Source of the DNA: Paludibacteraceae bacterium
Lineage (GTDB): Bacteria; Bacteroidota; Bacteroidia; Bacteroidales; Paludibacteraceae
Reading direction: 5' to 3'
NCBI GenBank assembly: GCA_017471175.1
Contig: JAFUVS010000003.1
Location: forward strand, 62,001 to 126,000
Length of the DNA: 64,000 bases
This document shows positions 18,133-25,644 of this stretch, in pieces. The first letter of the stretch is position 1; every line of letters begins with the position of its first letter. The translations under genes and the position numbers were made by a program. Below the pieces are notes generated by a model. That model did no database searches. It saw only the letters and a program-made list of their open reading frames with translations, and had not been told where the DNA came from.

Positions 18133-20325
18133 TTAGCGGAGGATGTTTCCTGTCAGGTCGTAGGTGTGTTCGTTGCGGTAGATATAGATATGTCCGTTTT
18201 GCAGGCGTTTGCGGGTAGGTATGTCTGTATCCGTTGTCTCAAGGTCGGTTTCGATATAGGGTAGCGTAGTGTCGATAAAGCGGAAAGAAACGATGCCGTT
18301 CTGCTCTTGGATATGCCTTAGTTCGTAGCGGTTGAAGAGGGTAACTGTTTGCACGGTTTCCGTACCGGGGAAGGGAATACCTTCTTTTGCCGCGCCGAAG
18401 GTTTGGGTGGTGTAAGGTGTGTCCCCTGAAGCGGTGAGCAGGGTATAGCCTACTGTTTGTCCGTTGTTGGGCGTATTGTTATACCAGTCGTCGTGGTTAT
18501 AGACCACTTGCCAGATGAGCAGTCCGTGTCCGGGCAAGTAGGTGTCCCAACCGTTGTATTGCCGGTTTTCGATGTAATAGACGGTATCGGCTGTTTCTGC
18601 TCCGGCAGGGGGCAGTTCGCCATCGCGCGTAATCATATAAGCGGATTTGCCATCGGCTTCCAATACGATTTCTTCGCCGTGATAGGGAAGTGAGGGTGTG
18701 AGCCAGCCGAGGAAGTACTTGTCGAAGGCGGAGTAGTTGCAGGGTGTGCGTCCGTTGTTATTGTAGCAGCCGTAGCCCATAATCGACCACGCTCCCGGGG
18801 TGTAGGGTAGCATCTGGCTGTAGTATGAGTCGGTGGGCGGATAGTAGTCAGGCAGTCCGAGTACGTGTCCGAACTCGTGGGCGAACGTACCTATGCCGGA
18901 ACGTGTGTCATCGGGTCGGAGGCACGCGGAGCAGGCGTAGTCGTTGAGCATCAGTCCGTCGTATTTGGGCAGACGGAAATCGTTCTCGGAGTTATAGTAA
19001 TAGTAGGACTGGGTGGTGCAGCCGTAGTAGAAATTGCTCATCATATCCCAGTTGTGGGGCCAGATGGCATTAGCTATATGTTTGTCCGCCTCGGAGTAGC
19101 CGGCATAGATGATATAGACGAAGTCGATGTAGCCGTCCTTGTTATTGTCGTACAAGGTGAAGTCCACACCTTGTTTGTCGGCTTGGGCTACGGCATCCAT
19201 TACGAAGTCGCCGGTATTGGCATCCAATCCTTGTGAGTCATTTTTCCCGTAGAAAGCCATTTCGCGGGGAAGATTGACGGGACCTACCACGTCAAAGACG
19301 GGGACATATAGTCCGTTGGATTGTTTGCGGAAATACTCGCGTGCAGAGCCGGTGGCATCCTGGTAGGTGTAGTTGAGTGCGTTGGCGAGCGAGTCGAATC
19401 CGTCGCGGTCGTTCTCGGCGCGGAATTGGACATCGGTGAAATTGGCGAGGATGAGCAGTCCGCGCGGAGCGATGTTCTTGTCTCCGACTGCCTGATTGTT
19501 TTGCGGTGTCATTCGCACGGGTTTGCGAGCAGCGGGTCGTTTGACGCGCGGCAGAGCGGGGCGGTTGCGGCGGTCGTCAAAGGAAGGCGCGGAAGCCGCT
19601 TTGCTTTGGCTTTGTGCTGCTTGTTTGTTGAGGTATTTTTCTATCTGCCGATCGCTCACGCGGATGGTGTGTTCGAGTGTCCGTATGTCGCTCATAAGGA
19701 CGGCAAGCCGGTAGGTGTCGGCGAGGGCTGCTTTCTCGTTGCGTTGGAGGTAATAGACGGGTTGGTTCTTGTCTCCCTTCAAGGTGACTTGAATACGGTT
19801 TTCGGTGTGCGCTGCCACTTGTTCGAGCAGTCGCAGGGCATCCGCTTCGGGGATAGTTAGGACTTCGTGAACGCCCTCCACATCGAAACGGTGGTTAGAG
19901 CCTTCCGCTTCGACGAATCCTTCCTCAAGGGTAAGGTGTATGCCGTGCTGGTTAATGGGAGCAGAGTCGTAGTAGTAACTTTGCAGGGTCAAGTGTCCGT
20001 CGTCCGTCACGTAAGCTTGGAGGTAGTTACGGGCGGTGTTCTTGCCGGTTTGAAGGAGTGTGTGGACATAGTGTCCGTGGTCTTCATAGGCAGAATCTTT
20101 CTCGTATCGGAAGTCTTTGAGCAGGGGATCGACTTCGGGCAGCAAGGTTTGGAGCAGGGAGTCGGAGTATGCGCGAGTGCGTAGAGCCTGCGTGTATTGG
20201 AGGCTGTCTTTTTGGCGAATCTCCTGTCGTTTGATGTCTGCTTGGGAAGGTCGGTTGCAGGTGCAGAGAGCGAGCAGAACTGCCGAAATAAGAATAACTA
20301 TTCCGTGCTTTTTCATATCTTTCAT
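18133..20325 (-). CDS. M6-family secreted metalloprotease
   Basis: Zinc metalloprotease of the immune-inhibitor-A-like M6 family. The catalytic signature FAHEFGHVLGLPDYY lies at about residues 478-492 (two His and Glu of HExxH, third ligand downstream), followed by the met-turn-like GAWSIMGYG. The N-terminus is hydrophobic and ends LLALCTCN, a possible loose lipobox, so the protein may be lipid anchored. The C-terminus, with NGHIYIYRNEHTYDLTGN, is the same short motif as in the giant surface protein and the BspA-like protein. Carrying both signals is odd, because a lipoprotein signal and a type IX tail are usually alternatives. A strong promoter lies just upstream. The start at 20325 gives MKDMKKH; the second Met at 20316 is equally possible. 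Confidence 0.9.
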   Translation of the reverse strand: MKDMKKHGIVILISAVLLALCTCNRPSQADIKRQEIRQKDSLQYTQALRTRAYSDSLLQTLLPEVDPLLKDFRYEKDSAYEDHGHYVHTLLQTGKNTARNYLQAYVTDDGHLTLQSYYYDSAPINQHGIHLTLEEGFVEAEGSNHRFDVEGVHEVLTIPEADALRLLEQVAAHTENRIQVTLKGDKNQPVYYLQRNEKAALADTYRLAVLMSDIRTLEHTIRVSDRQIEKYLNKQAAQSQSKAASAPSFDDRRNRPALPRVKRPAARKPVRMTPQNNQAVGDKNIAPRGLLILANFTDVQFRAENDRDGFDSLANALNYTYQDATGSAREYFRKQSNGLYVPVFDVVGPVNLPREMAFYGKNDSQGLDANTGDFVMDAVAQADKQGVDFTLYDNNKDGYIDFVYIIYAGYSEADKHIANAIWPHNWDMMSNFYYGCTTQSYYYYNSENDFRLPKYDGLMLNDYACSACLRPDDTRSGIGTFAHEFGHVLGLPDYYPPTDSYYSQMLPYTPGAWSIMGYGCYNNNGRTPCNYSAFDKYFLGWLTPSLPYHGEEIVLEADGKSAYMITRDGELPPAGAETADTVYYIENRQYNGWDTYLPGHGLLIWQVVYNHDDWYNNTPNNGQTVGYTLLTASGDTPYTTQTFGAAKEGIPFPGTETVQTVTLFNRYELRHIQEQNGIVSFRFIDTTLPYIETDLETTDTDIPTRKRLQNGHIYIYRNEHTYDLTGNILR

Positions 20326-20344
20326 TTCGGTTTCTTTTCCGCCG

Positions 20345-20377
20345 CAAAGGTAATATGAAAAGAGTTAAATAACCAAA
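20345..20377 (-). promoter_or_regulatory. Promoter of the M6 protease gene
   Basis: Read on the minus strand, TACCTTTG (20352-20345) is a perfect TAnnTTTG box, with TTTG at 20377-20374 and a 21-bp gap. It ends about 20 bp before the start codon. The IS110 element must therefore begin to the right of this site, leaving the protease promoter intact. Confidence 0.65.
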
Positions 20378-20468
20378 ATTATTTTAGTGTCCACTTTTAC
20401 GAGTTGCTACAATCAATACCTTTTAATCAATGCGCTGACGCGGGGCGCACTTGACAAAAAACATATAA

Positions 20469-20504
20469 CAATCACATACCGACAAGGATGCCGGTATGTG
20501 ATTG
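20469..20504. repeat. Perfect 13-bp inverted repeat left of the transposase
   Basis: CAATCACATACCG at 20469-20481 pairs perfectly with CGGTATGTGATTG at 20492-20504 across a 10-base loop, followed by GGGGGGCTTTT. It could be a terminator isolating the element from the flanking protease promoter region, or part of the left end of the IS. There is no clean U-tract directly after the stem. Confidence 0.6.
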
Positions 20505-20540
20505 GGGGGCTTTTATTGGTTGTATATTAAAAAATAGTTA

Positions 20541-20753
20541 TAATTTTGTAATCGAATTGAGTCATCGAGGTATGGAATAAGGCCGATTATTAGTTTGTTC
20601 AGAGAAACAGTTGTTGACGTTCAGCCCCCATACTTTTACATCTCAAAATCTGGATAGTTCGTAGGGAGCATAAAATACTTGCACAACCCCGCATGTCGCA
20701 ACGATAGAGTTAAGATGTACAGATGTATCAATCATTTTTAAATCTTTTAATGT
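20541..20753 (+). ncRNA. Candidate IS110 bridge RNA / transposase leader
   Basis: TAATTTTG at 20541-20548 is a perfect TAnnTTTG promoter box, predicting a transcript start near 20555, about 200 bases before the transposase ATG. No coding frame fits in this stretch. IS110-group elements are known to encode a structured bridge RNA of roughly this length in the noncoding end upstream of the transposase, whose loops pair with donor and target DNA. Position, size and promoter fit; I could not establish the fold or the guide loops by eye, so the call is an inference from family and placement. Confidence 0.35.
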
Positions 20754-21761
20754 ATGACTTATTTAGGTATTGACATCAGCAAATCCACCTTTGTGGTGGC
20801 TTATCCGAAAGAGAAAGGGTACACAATCCGTGCGTTCAAAAACACTCCTGCAGGCATTCATTCTTTTATGCACACGCTCAACAAAGACGAGCATCATTGC
20901 ATTATGGAAGCGACAGGAAACTATGGCGTTACGTTGCTTTATATGCTTGATAAAGGAGGATATAGAGTAAGCCTCATCAATCCTCTCAAGACACACAACT
21001 TTGCAAAAACGGAGTTGTCTGTCACAAAGACAGATGCAGAGGATGCCAAACTATTGTCCCGTTACGGGCAGGAGAAACAGCCTTCTGTTTACAAGATGCC
21101 TACGGAAACCATTCTCATACTCAAGCAAAAGCGTACAGTTCTCAGGCAACTCAAGAAGCAGCATACAATGCTGGCCAACATGCAACAGTCGCTTGATGTA
21201 CTACCGGTGCAAGACCAACTAAGTAAGAATGCCGTGAAGAAGGTTATTATCTCTATAGAAAAGCAAATCCGGGCTTTAGAAGAGGATATGACCAACATCA
21301 CCAAGAAAGAGTACAAGTATCAATTAGAGTTGCTTACCTCTATCAAAGGCATTAACAACAAGATAGCCTCTGCGCTTATAACGGCTACCGGTGGCTTCAC
21401 GTACTTTGATAATGCAAAGCAGTTCTCCCGCTACTTGGGTTTGTGTCCGACCATTATTCAATCGGGCTCATCAGTCAATGTCAAAGGTCACATCAATCGC
21501 AATGGCGATTCGTATCTTCGTAGTCAGTTGTTTATCTCTGCTATGCCAACGATGCGCTTTAATAAGGCCTGCCGTGAGTTGTATGAGCGTTTGCGGGCGA
21601 ATGGTAAATCGGGCAAAGTGGCTCTGATAGCTGTTGCAAACAAACTGATCCGTCAGGCATTCGCGGTCATTAAATCAGGTTCGCCCTATATAGATGGCTT
21701 TGTTTCTCAACCGCCGCTACTAAAACCAGCCACTAAGGCTATATATACATCGTCTTTATAA
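20754..21761 (+). CDS. IS110-family transposase (recombinase)
   Basis: A 335-residue DEDD recombinase that inserts and excises its element, in this family under guidance of a bridge RNA. The RuvC-like N-terminal domain shows GIDISK (Asp7), EATGN (Glu52) and TDAEDAKL (Asp94, Asp97). A coiled linker (about 120-190) leads to the C-terminal Transposase_20 domain with LLTSIKGINNKIASALI (193-209), GLCPTIIQSGSS (229-240, with the candidate catalytic serine cluster) and GDSYLR. Full length and apparently intact, so the element may still be active. The start MTYLGIDISK is the usual one. Confidence 0.95.
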   Translation: MTYLGIDISKSTFVVAYPKEKGYTIRAFKNTPAGIHSFMHTLNKDEHHCIMEATGNYGVTLLYMLDKGGYRVSLINPLKTHNFAKTELSVTKTDAEDAKLLSRYGQEKQPSVYKMPTETILILKQKRTVLRQLKKQHTMLANMQQSLDVLPVQDQLSKNAVKKVIISIEKQIRALEEDMTNITKKEYKYQLELLTSIKGINNKIASALITATGGFTYFDNAKQFSRYLGLCPTIIQSGSSVNVKGHINRNGDSYLRSQLFISAMPTMRFNKACRELYERLRANGKSGKVALIAVANKLIRQAFAVIKSGSPYIDGFVSQPPLLKPATKAIYTSSL

Positions 21762-21763
21762 TA

Positions 21764-21813
21764 CTCCCCGCGGGGAGCGCTGTCGGCAGGGGGGGGGGCG
21801 GAACACCCCCGAC
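21764..21813. repeat. G/C-rich inverted repeats right of the transposase
   Basis: CTCCCCGCGGGGAG at 21764-21777 is a perfect 14-bp palindrome three bases after the transposase stop. It is followed by GTCGG (21782-21786), a run of G residues, and CCCCCGAC ending at 21813, forming a second hairpin. They may mark the right end of the IS or terminate transposase mRNA. The composition contrasts sharply with the A/T-rich sequence on either side. Confidence 0.55.
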
Positions 21814-21919
21814 GAGACAAATAAACACTACTACATTTTATAAAAAATCATCAAATTTTAATATAGTTCGTCAACAATTATCGACAATTGGCCAACAATT
21901 TTTCTCTTTCTTTTTCTTT

Positions 21920-23725
21920 TTAGTCAATTCGCTGGCCTTGGGCGGTGTAGGTCTTGCCGTTGCGCTCGATTAGCAAGATGCCGTTGCGGATGTACTTGCG
22001 GGCTTGAGGGGCTTCGGTTGCCGGGGTGCGGTCGTCCTCGCCCGCATTGTCGTAACCGACTTGTTCAAGGTCTGTCTCAATCGGCTCTTCGTAGGTGCCT
22101 TGGGTAATGAAGGTCATCTCTGCGCCGTAGAGGGTCTTGCCGCCGACTTTGGCATAGGTGCGGTACGTATAGACGGTGCCTTCGTCAAGGTCTTCCAATG
22201 TGACGCGCATACTGATGCCGGTGCTTTTGACCGTATGTCTCTCGCCTAACTCATAGTGCGGTGCGCGGCGTGCGGGGGCATCGGTACGGCGGCTCTCCGC
22301 CCAGTACTCGAAGCCCTGTTCGGTAAAGTCGTCCGAACCTGCGAGGGCGTAGCCTTTGAGGGTCGCTTTTCTTTCGGATACGAACTGCGCGGCGTAGGTG
22401 TAAAGGACGGGGTCGAACTCTACGGTCACATCGCCTGTGAAGACATACTGCCAGTCGCCGTAGAACATATTGCCTGCGGCTGACTTGTAGAAAGCGCGGT
22501 ACTTGTAATAGACATCGTCTTTCAGTCCTTTGAGACGTCCCGCCATCAGTCCGTTGGCTACGGGGCAGAGGACTTGGTTGGAAGGCATATCAGCGGGCTG
22601 GTCGTTGCGTCTCCACTCGAAGCCGCAAGAGGTCTCGGAGTCGGACATATTGGTTTCCGCAAGAAGAATGGAGGTGGTTTTTGATACGGCTTTGGATGCG
22701 AGGGTGGTTAATGTGAGGGCTGAGGTTTTGAAAGAAGTGTTAATAATATCGTAGTCGCCGTCTTTTGTTTTGACAAAGAATGGTACATCGGCATACTCGC
22801 TTTCCGGCTCTAATCCGATGTATTCGGCTGTGTTGCCAACGAACTCTTCTCCGCCTTCCATTCCGCAAGATAATATAAATTGTGCATCTTCTTTATAATA
22901 ACCATACTCAACAATTATTGAAGTTGGGTAAGCATTCGTTGTAGAATACATATATAAAGGTAGGATATTTTCTGTGTTCCAGTTTGAATTATTCAAATAT
23001 GTTTTCACCGAGCTTTTAGGCACATAAATGTTAGTGTTTGTACCAATAAAGATATTATTACGATCATAAACTCCGTCAACCCACCTACTTGGAGGTGTTT
23101 CTCTGTTCAATATGACAACATCTAATTTAGGACAAAAACCAAATGCTCCGTCAGATATTTTTTCAAGATTGGAAGACAATTCCACAAATATCAAATTATC
23201 ACATTTGTAGAAAGCATCATAACCTATAAATGTTACGCTATTAGGTATAATTACTGAAGTTAGACTACTGCAATAACAGAAAGCATAATTTTTAATGCTT
23301 GTAACGCTATTGCCTATCTTTACCGAGGTCAATTTGCTGCAACCATAGAAAGCATATCTTCCAATGCTTGTGACGCTGTTGGGAATGGTTACGGAGGTCA
23401 AACTGGTGCACTTATAGAAAGCATATCCTCCAATGCTTGTAACACTGTCTTCGATAATGACGGTTTTAATGGACCCGTAATAGGAATACCAGGGTATATC
23501 ACAAAAAGATAGATAATAATGAAGGGAAGTACTATTAAAAGAATAAGAAACAGTGTAATTATACATGTCTCCAGTACCGGAGATGGTGAGGATGCCTGTT
23601 TCGGTGTCAAGCGTCCACGTGAGGTTGTCACCTTGTGCACCGCAGGTGCCGCTGTAGGTCTTGGCGGAAAGGATTCCTACGCTTGCCACTATGGCAAAGA
23701 AGAGTGTGAATAGTTTTTTTCGCAT
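21920..23725 (-). CDS. BspA-like leucine-rich repeat surface protein
   Basis: Secreted protein with a signal peptide MRKKLFTLFFAIVASVGILSA; the start at 23725 is preferred over an upstream ATG at 23752 because it places the signal correctly. About residues 75-205 carry five LRR_5 repeats of the form SLTSVTIPNSVTSIGxYAF (Treponema/Bacteroides BspA type). The middle and C-terminal thirds (from about 255) are beta-rich, fibronectin-like stretches containing SYRTYAKVGGKTLYG-like strands. The C-terminus (NGILLIERNGKTYTAQGQ) matches the C-terminal motif of the M6 protease and the giant protein, so type IX export is likely. The segment NAGEDDRTPATE near the end is encoded by one copy of the dispersed repeat described elsewhere. 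Such proteins usually mediate adhesion. Confidence 0.88.
   Translation of the reverse strand: MRKKLFTLFFAIVASVGILSAKTYSGTCGAQGDNLTWTLDTETGILTISGTGDMYNYTVSYSFNSTSLHYYLSFCDIPWYSYYGSIKTVIIEDSVTSIGGYAFYKCTSLTSVTIPNSVTSIGRYAFYGCSKLTSVKIGNSVTSIKNYAFCYCSSLTSVIIPNSVTFIGYDAFYKCDNLIFVELSSNLEKISDGAFGFCPKLDVVILNRETPPSRWVDGVYDRNNIFIGTNTNIYVPKSSVKTYLNNSNWNTENILPLYMYSTTNAYPTSIIVEYGYYKEDAQFILSCGMEGGEEFVGNTAEYIGLEPESEYADVPFFVKTKDGDYDIINTSFKTSALTLTTLASKAVSKTTSILLAETNMSDSETSCGFEWRRNDQPADMPSNQVLCPVANGLMAGRLKGLKDDVYYKYRAFYKSAAGNMFYGDWQYVFTGDVTVEFDPVLYTYAAQFVSERKATLKGYALAGSDDFTEQGFEYWAESRRTDAPARRAPHYELGERHTVKSTGISMRVTLEDLDEGTVYTYRTYAKVGGKTLYGAEMTFITQGTYEEPIETDLEQVGYDNAGEDDRTPATEAPQARKYIRNGILLIERNGKTYTAQGQRID
22021..22050 (-). 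repeat. Dispersed repeat copy inside BspA-like gene
   Basis: On the minus strand 22047-22028 reads ATGCGGGCGAGGACGACCGC, identical over 20 bases to copies in the tape measure gene, the tail-like gene and (with one change) upstream of the tape measure gene. Here it is in frame and encodes AGEDDR just before the C-terminal sorting-like motif. Confidence 0.6.
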
Positions 23726-23824
23726 AATGATTTGTTGCCGGTTATATCCCATCGGCCCGTCGGTTTTTTAGAAAATTTGTTGTTTGTTAGTATTTGATTA
23801 TTTGAATAGTATATACACAAAAAA

Positions 23825-24030
23825 TAGCGTGCGCTTTCGCTTGCTTCATTTGATTACTCGAGGTCTTCGACTACCTTAACAATTCAAATGTACGCACAGA
23901 AAACTCACGCCATTACGTGAGCGTGCATAAACCGTGCTTGAATTGTTAATTGATTTACTGAAAAGTGTCGAAGTTTTCGAGTAATCAAGTTTGGCTTATA
24001 ACGCTAAATGTTGGTGCAACGCTTTGCACC
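23825..24030. repeat. Large nested inverted-repeat element, no gene
   Basis: This lies in the 419-bp gap between the BspA-like start and the ParE-like stop. Outer arms TTGATTACTCGA (23850-23861) and its complement (23977-23988) are followed inward by TTAACAATTCAA (23876-23887) against TTGAATTGTTAA (23938-23949), with CTTCGAC/GTCGAAG partly matching between them. At the centre CTCACG (23904-23909) pairs with CGTGAG (23916-23921). Further out TAGCGT (23825-23830) matches ACGCTA (24001-24006). A separate hairpin GGTGCAA/TTGCACC sits at 24013-24030. It may be a MITE-like element or a structured transcript. No coding frame is credible here, and the remaining bases (23726-23824, 24031-24144) show nothing I can name. 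Confidence 0.65.
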
Positions 24031-24144
24031 CTATGTCTTTATATTATGTATATGTTTGCTTATGTTACCGCTTTGTTACGCCGGCGGTATCAGCGGTTCC
24101 AGTTTAACGTCATGGAGAGGGGACGGGAAGGTATCAGATATTGG

Positions 24145-24456
24145 TTACTTCAATTTGCCGGCTTGTTTTTTCGGTTCGCGGCGGGTGTCCCAGAAAGCAG
24201 CAATATGGATGCTATCTCCCTTTATGTAATAGACTAACTTGCTTAAACGATGAATAACAATACTCCTGTATGCTATCTGATGTCGTGTGAATAATGAATC
24301 AAGATTGCCTATCTCGGGGGATGTCTCCAACAAATAGGAGATATGTTCCACCTCGGACATAAACTTTGAGCGGGTGTCTTCACCAAACTCGTTGAGCATA
24401 TATTCTTCAACTTGTCGCAGCCCCCTTTCCGCACGATTTGACCAAAGTACCTTCAT
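24145..24456 (-). CDS. ParE/RelE-family toxin
   Basis: A 103-residue toxin of the RelE/ParE fold. It opens MKVLWSNRAERGLRQVEEYM, the usual first strand and helix pair, and ends with YYIKGDSIHIAAFWDTRREP, where the terminal RxxP after the last strand is typical of ParE-like proteins. ParE toxins poison DNA gyrase; RelE toxins cleave mRNA. The sequence does not separate these with certainty, but the FWDTRR ending favours the ParE side. The antitoxin gene lies three bases upstream, so the two are one operon. Confidence 0.85.
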   Translation of the reverse strand: MKVLWSNRAERGLRQVEEYMLNEFGEDTRSKFMSEVEHISYLLETSPEIGNLDSLFTRHQIAYRSIVIHRLSKLVYYIKGDSIHIAAFWDTRREPKKQAGKLK

Positions 24457-24459
24457 ACC

Positions 24460-24687
24460 TCAAATATGATGAAAGATCTGGTCATTGGTCTTGTACCTAC
24501 CCGCAGCGAAATCGGCTTCCGACTCCGCCAGCATGGTATCAATTTCAGCCATAGTGTAAGGTCCTATTCGCTCCTCTTTGTCCGCATATTCAACAAGATG
24601 CGCGGCAAGCCAACGTTTATTGGCGGCTGTGAGGTCAAATGTGGCAAGTATCTGGTCAAAGACTCCCTGCAAGGCAACTGTACTCAT
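24460..24687 (-). CDS. Antitoxin partner of the ParE-like toxin
   Basis: A 75-residue acidic protein directly upstream of the toxin gene with a 3-bp gap. The segment MAEIDTMLAESEADFAAGRYKTNDQI resembles the C-terminal toxin-wrapping region of antitoxins paired with ParE/RelE toxins in Bacteroidota. No ribbon-helix-helix motif is obvious at the N-terminus, so DNA binding is uncertain. A promoter with a perfect TACCTTTG box lies about 75 bp upstream, as expected for a self-regulated module. Confidence 0.75.
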   Translation of the reverse strand: MSTVALQGVFDQILATFDLTAANKRWLAAHLVEYADKEERIGPYTMAEIDTMLAESEADFAAGRYKTNDQIFHHI

Positions 24688-24758
24688 ATTGTGTTCTCCT
24701 GTCGGTTAGTGATTTGTTAAATCTGCACGGAATTCCAATGCGGGATGATTTACGGCGG

Positions 24759-24789
24759 CAAAGGTACAGAGTGAAAAGGATATACACAA
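24759..24789 (-). promoter_or_regulatory. Promoter of the ParE toxin-antitoxin operon
   Basis: Minus-strand TACCTTTG at 24766-24759 with TTG at 24789-24787 and a 20-bp gap, the ideal spacing. The predicted leader is about 65 bases. No symmetric operator is evident here, unlike the other small modules in the window. Confidence 0.65.
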
Positions 24790-24827
24790 GCGGGAAGATG
24801 ATTTTTAATGTGTATGGGGGCAGTATG

Positions 24828-25328
24828 CTATCCGTTTTGGTTAAGGCGGGCACGGAGCTCTTCGAGTTGGGCAGTGAGGATGTCTATCTGACGACGGAGC
24901 ATATAGTCGGATGTCGATTCGGAAGCCGTTTTCTTCTCTGCCGTGTCCGATATGATGCGCAGATAATCCTCATACCACTGCTCGTAAGGATGCTCATTCT
25001 TCCATTGCTGAACGAGTATCGCAAAACGCCACCCCTTCGGTTCGGGATAATAGTGTCCGTCAGGGGTATAGTGCATCGCCTGCTTCCATTCGGCTTCGAT
25101 TTGCAGGCGTGCTGTCTCGTCCAGCCAGAGTTGCGCCATCTGTTGATGAGCGAAGACAAAGGCGGCGGTGTGCCATTTCTGTTTGGGTGAGCGTTTCTGT
25201 TGGTAGTTCTCCTTTCGTGTGCGGTACTTCTGCTTGCCATCAGGCGTCACGTAATAATAGCCCTTGCTCTTTTTCTGGGGTTTGCCGTGCATAAGGTGTA
25301 CGGGGAGTTCGTTTTCTACTTTTGCCAT
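24828..25328 (-). CDS. Hypothetical basic/aromatic protein
   Basis: A 166-residue soluble protein I do not recognise. The N-terminus has a Lys/Tyr-rich stretch (KKSKGYYYVTPDGKQKYRTRKENYQQ) that looks like a small nucleic-acid-binding strand pair. The middle is rich in Trp and Gln, and the C-terminus (LRRQIDILTAQLEELRARL) is a short coiled coil. There is no signal peptide or membrane segment. It is preceded by a leader containing eight 11-bp tandem repeats and its own promoter, so it is probably regulated separately. It lies between the toxin-antitoxin pair and trmN6. A phage or plasmid origin is possible but not shown. Confidence 0.65.
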   Translation of the reverse strand: MAKVENELPVHLMHGKPQKKSKGYYYVTPDGKQKYRTRKENYQQKRSPKQKWHTAAFVFAHQQMAQLWLDETARLQIEAEWKQAMHYTPDGHYYPEPKGWRFAILVQQWKNEHPYEQWYEDYLRIISDTAEKKTASESTSDYMLRRQIDILTAQLEELRARLNQNG

Positions 25329-25393
25329 AACCGGTGATGTCGTTTAAGTGAGTTGTTGGATAGTATTGCGAGCGTACGCTTTGATTCGCTTCG

Positions 25394-25481
25394 ACCTATG
25401 GTTTACCTATGCGTCACCTATGTGTCACTTATGCGCGACCTATGCGCGACCTATGGGTGACCTATGGGCGACCTATGGGAA
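25394..25481. repeat. Eight tandem copies of an 11-bp unit
   Basis: Consensus ACCTATGSGYS, repeated head to tail eight times with no gaps, starting at 25394. Copies differ mainly in the last four bases. The unit length is close to one helical turn, so the ACCTATG face would repeat on one side of the DNA. The block lies inside the predicted 5' leader of the hypothetical gene at 24828-25328. The rest of the 25329-25644 gap holds the two divergent promoters and no gene. Confidence 0.85.
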
Positions 25482-25489
25482 AGACAGGG

Positions 25490-25521
25490 CAAAGGTAGCA
25501 TAATTTAGGGGAGATATGCAA
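25490..25521 (-). promoter_or_regulatory. Promoter reading into the tandem repeats
   Basis: Minus-strand TACCTTTG at 25497-25490, with TTG at 25521-25519 and a 21-bp gap. The transcript would start near 25484 and carry all eight 11-bp repeats in a leader of about 155 bases before the ATG at 25328. Confidence 0.6.
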
Positions 25522-25530
25522 GAGGTTTCG

Positions 25531-25559
25531 TTGTTTTTTCAAGAAATGATGTATCTTTG
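25531..25559 (+). promoter_or_regulatory. Promoter of the trmN6-like gene
   Basis: TATCTTTG at 25552-25559 is a perfect TAnnTTTG box, with TTG at 25531-25533 (18-bp gap). Its position shows that the in-frame ATGs at 25516 and 25546-25551 cannot be used from this promoter, which decides the start downstream. Confidence 0.6.
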
Positions 25560-25644
25560 TGCGCCTTGTTCGTGTGGGACGAATGTCCGAATACAATTCG
25601 GACGGTATGAACGAGAGATGAGACAAGGACGGGAGAGTATTTAT

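Larger units (their letters stand above)
20469..21813 (+). mobile_element. IS110-family insertion sequence (ends not resolved)
   Basis: The transposase gene at 20754-21761 is of the IS110 type. The element needs noncoding ends on both sides. The coordinates given span only the structured sequence next to the gene: a 13-bp hairpin on the left and two G/C-rich inverted repeats on the right. True ends must lie between the protease promoter (20377) and the end of the BspA-like gene (21920). IS110 elements lack long terminal inverted repeats and do not reliably make target duplications, so the borders cannot be read from this sequence alone. Confidence 0.6.

Noticed and set aside
23850..23988. Integron attC-like site (TTAACAATTC arms)
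   Set aside because: The terminal 7-mers do not fit RYYYAAC/GTTRRRY, there is no integrase, and no cassette array follows. It is kept only as an inverted-repeat element.
25394..25481. CRISPR array
   Set aside because: The units are 11 bp, contiguous and without spacers, and no cas gene is near. The 33-bp-spaced repeats at 50767 have only three copies with related, not unique, intervening sequence.
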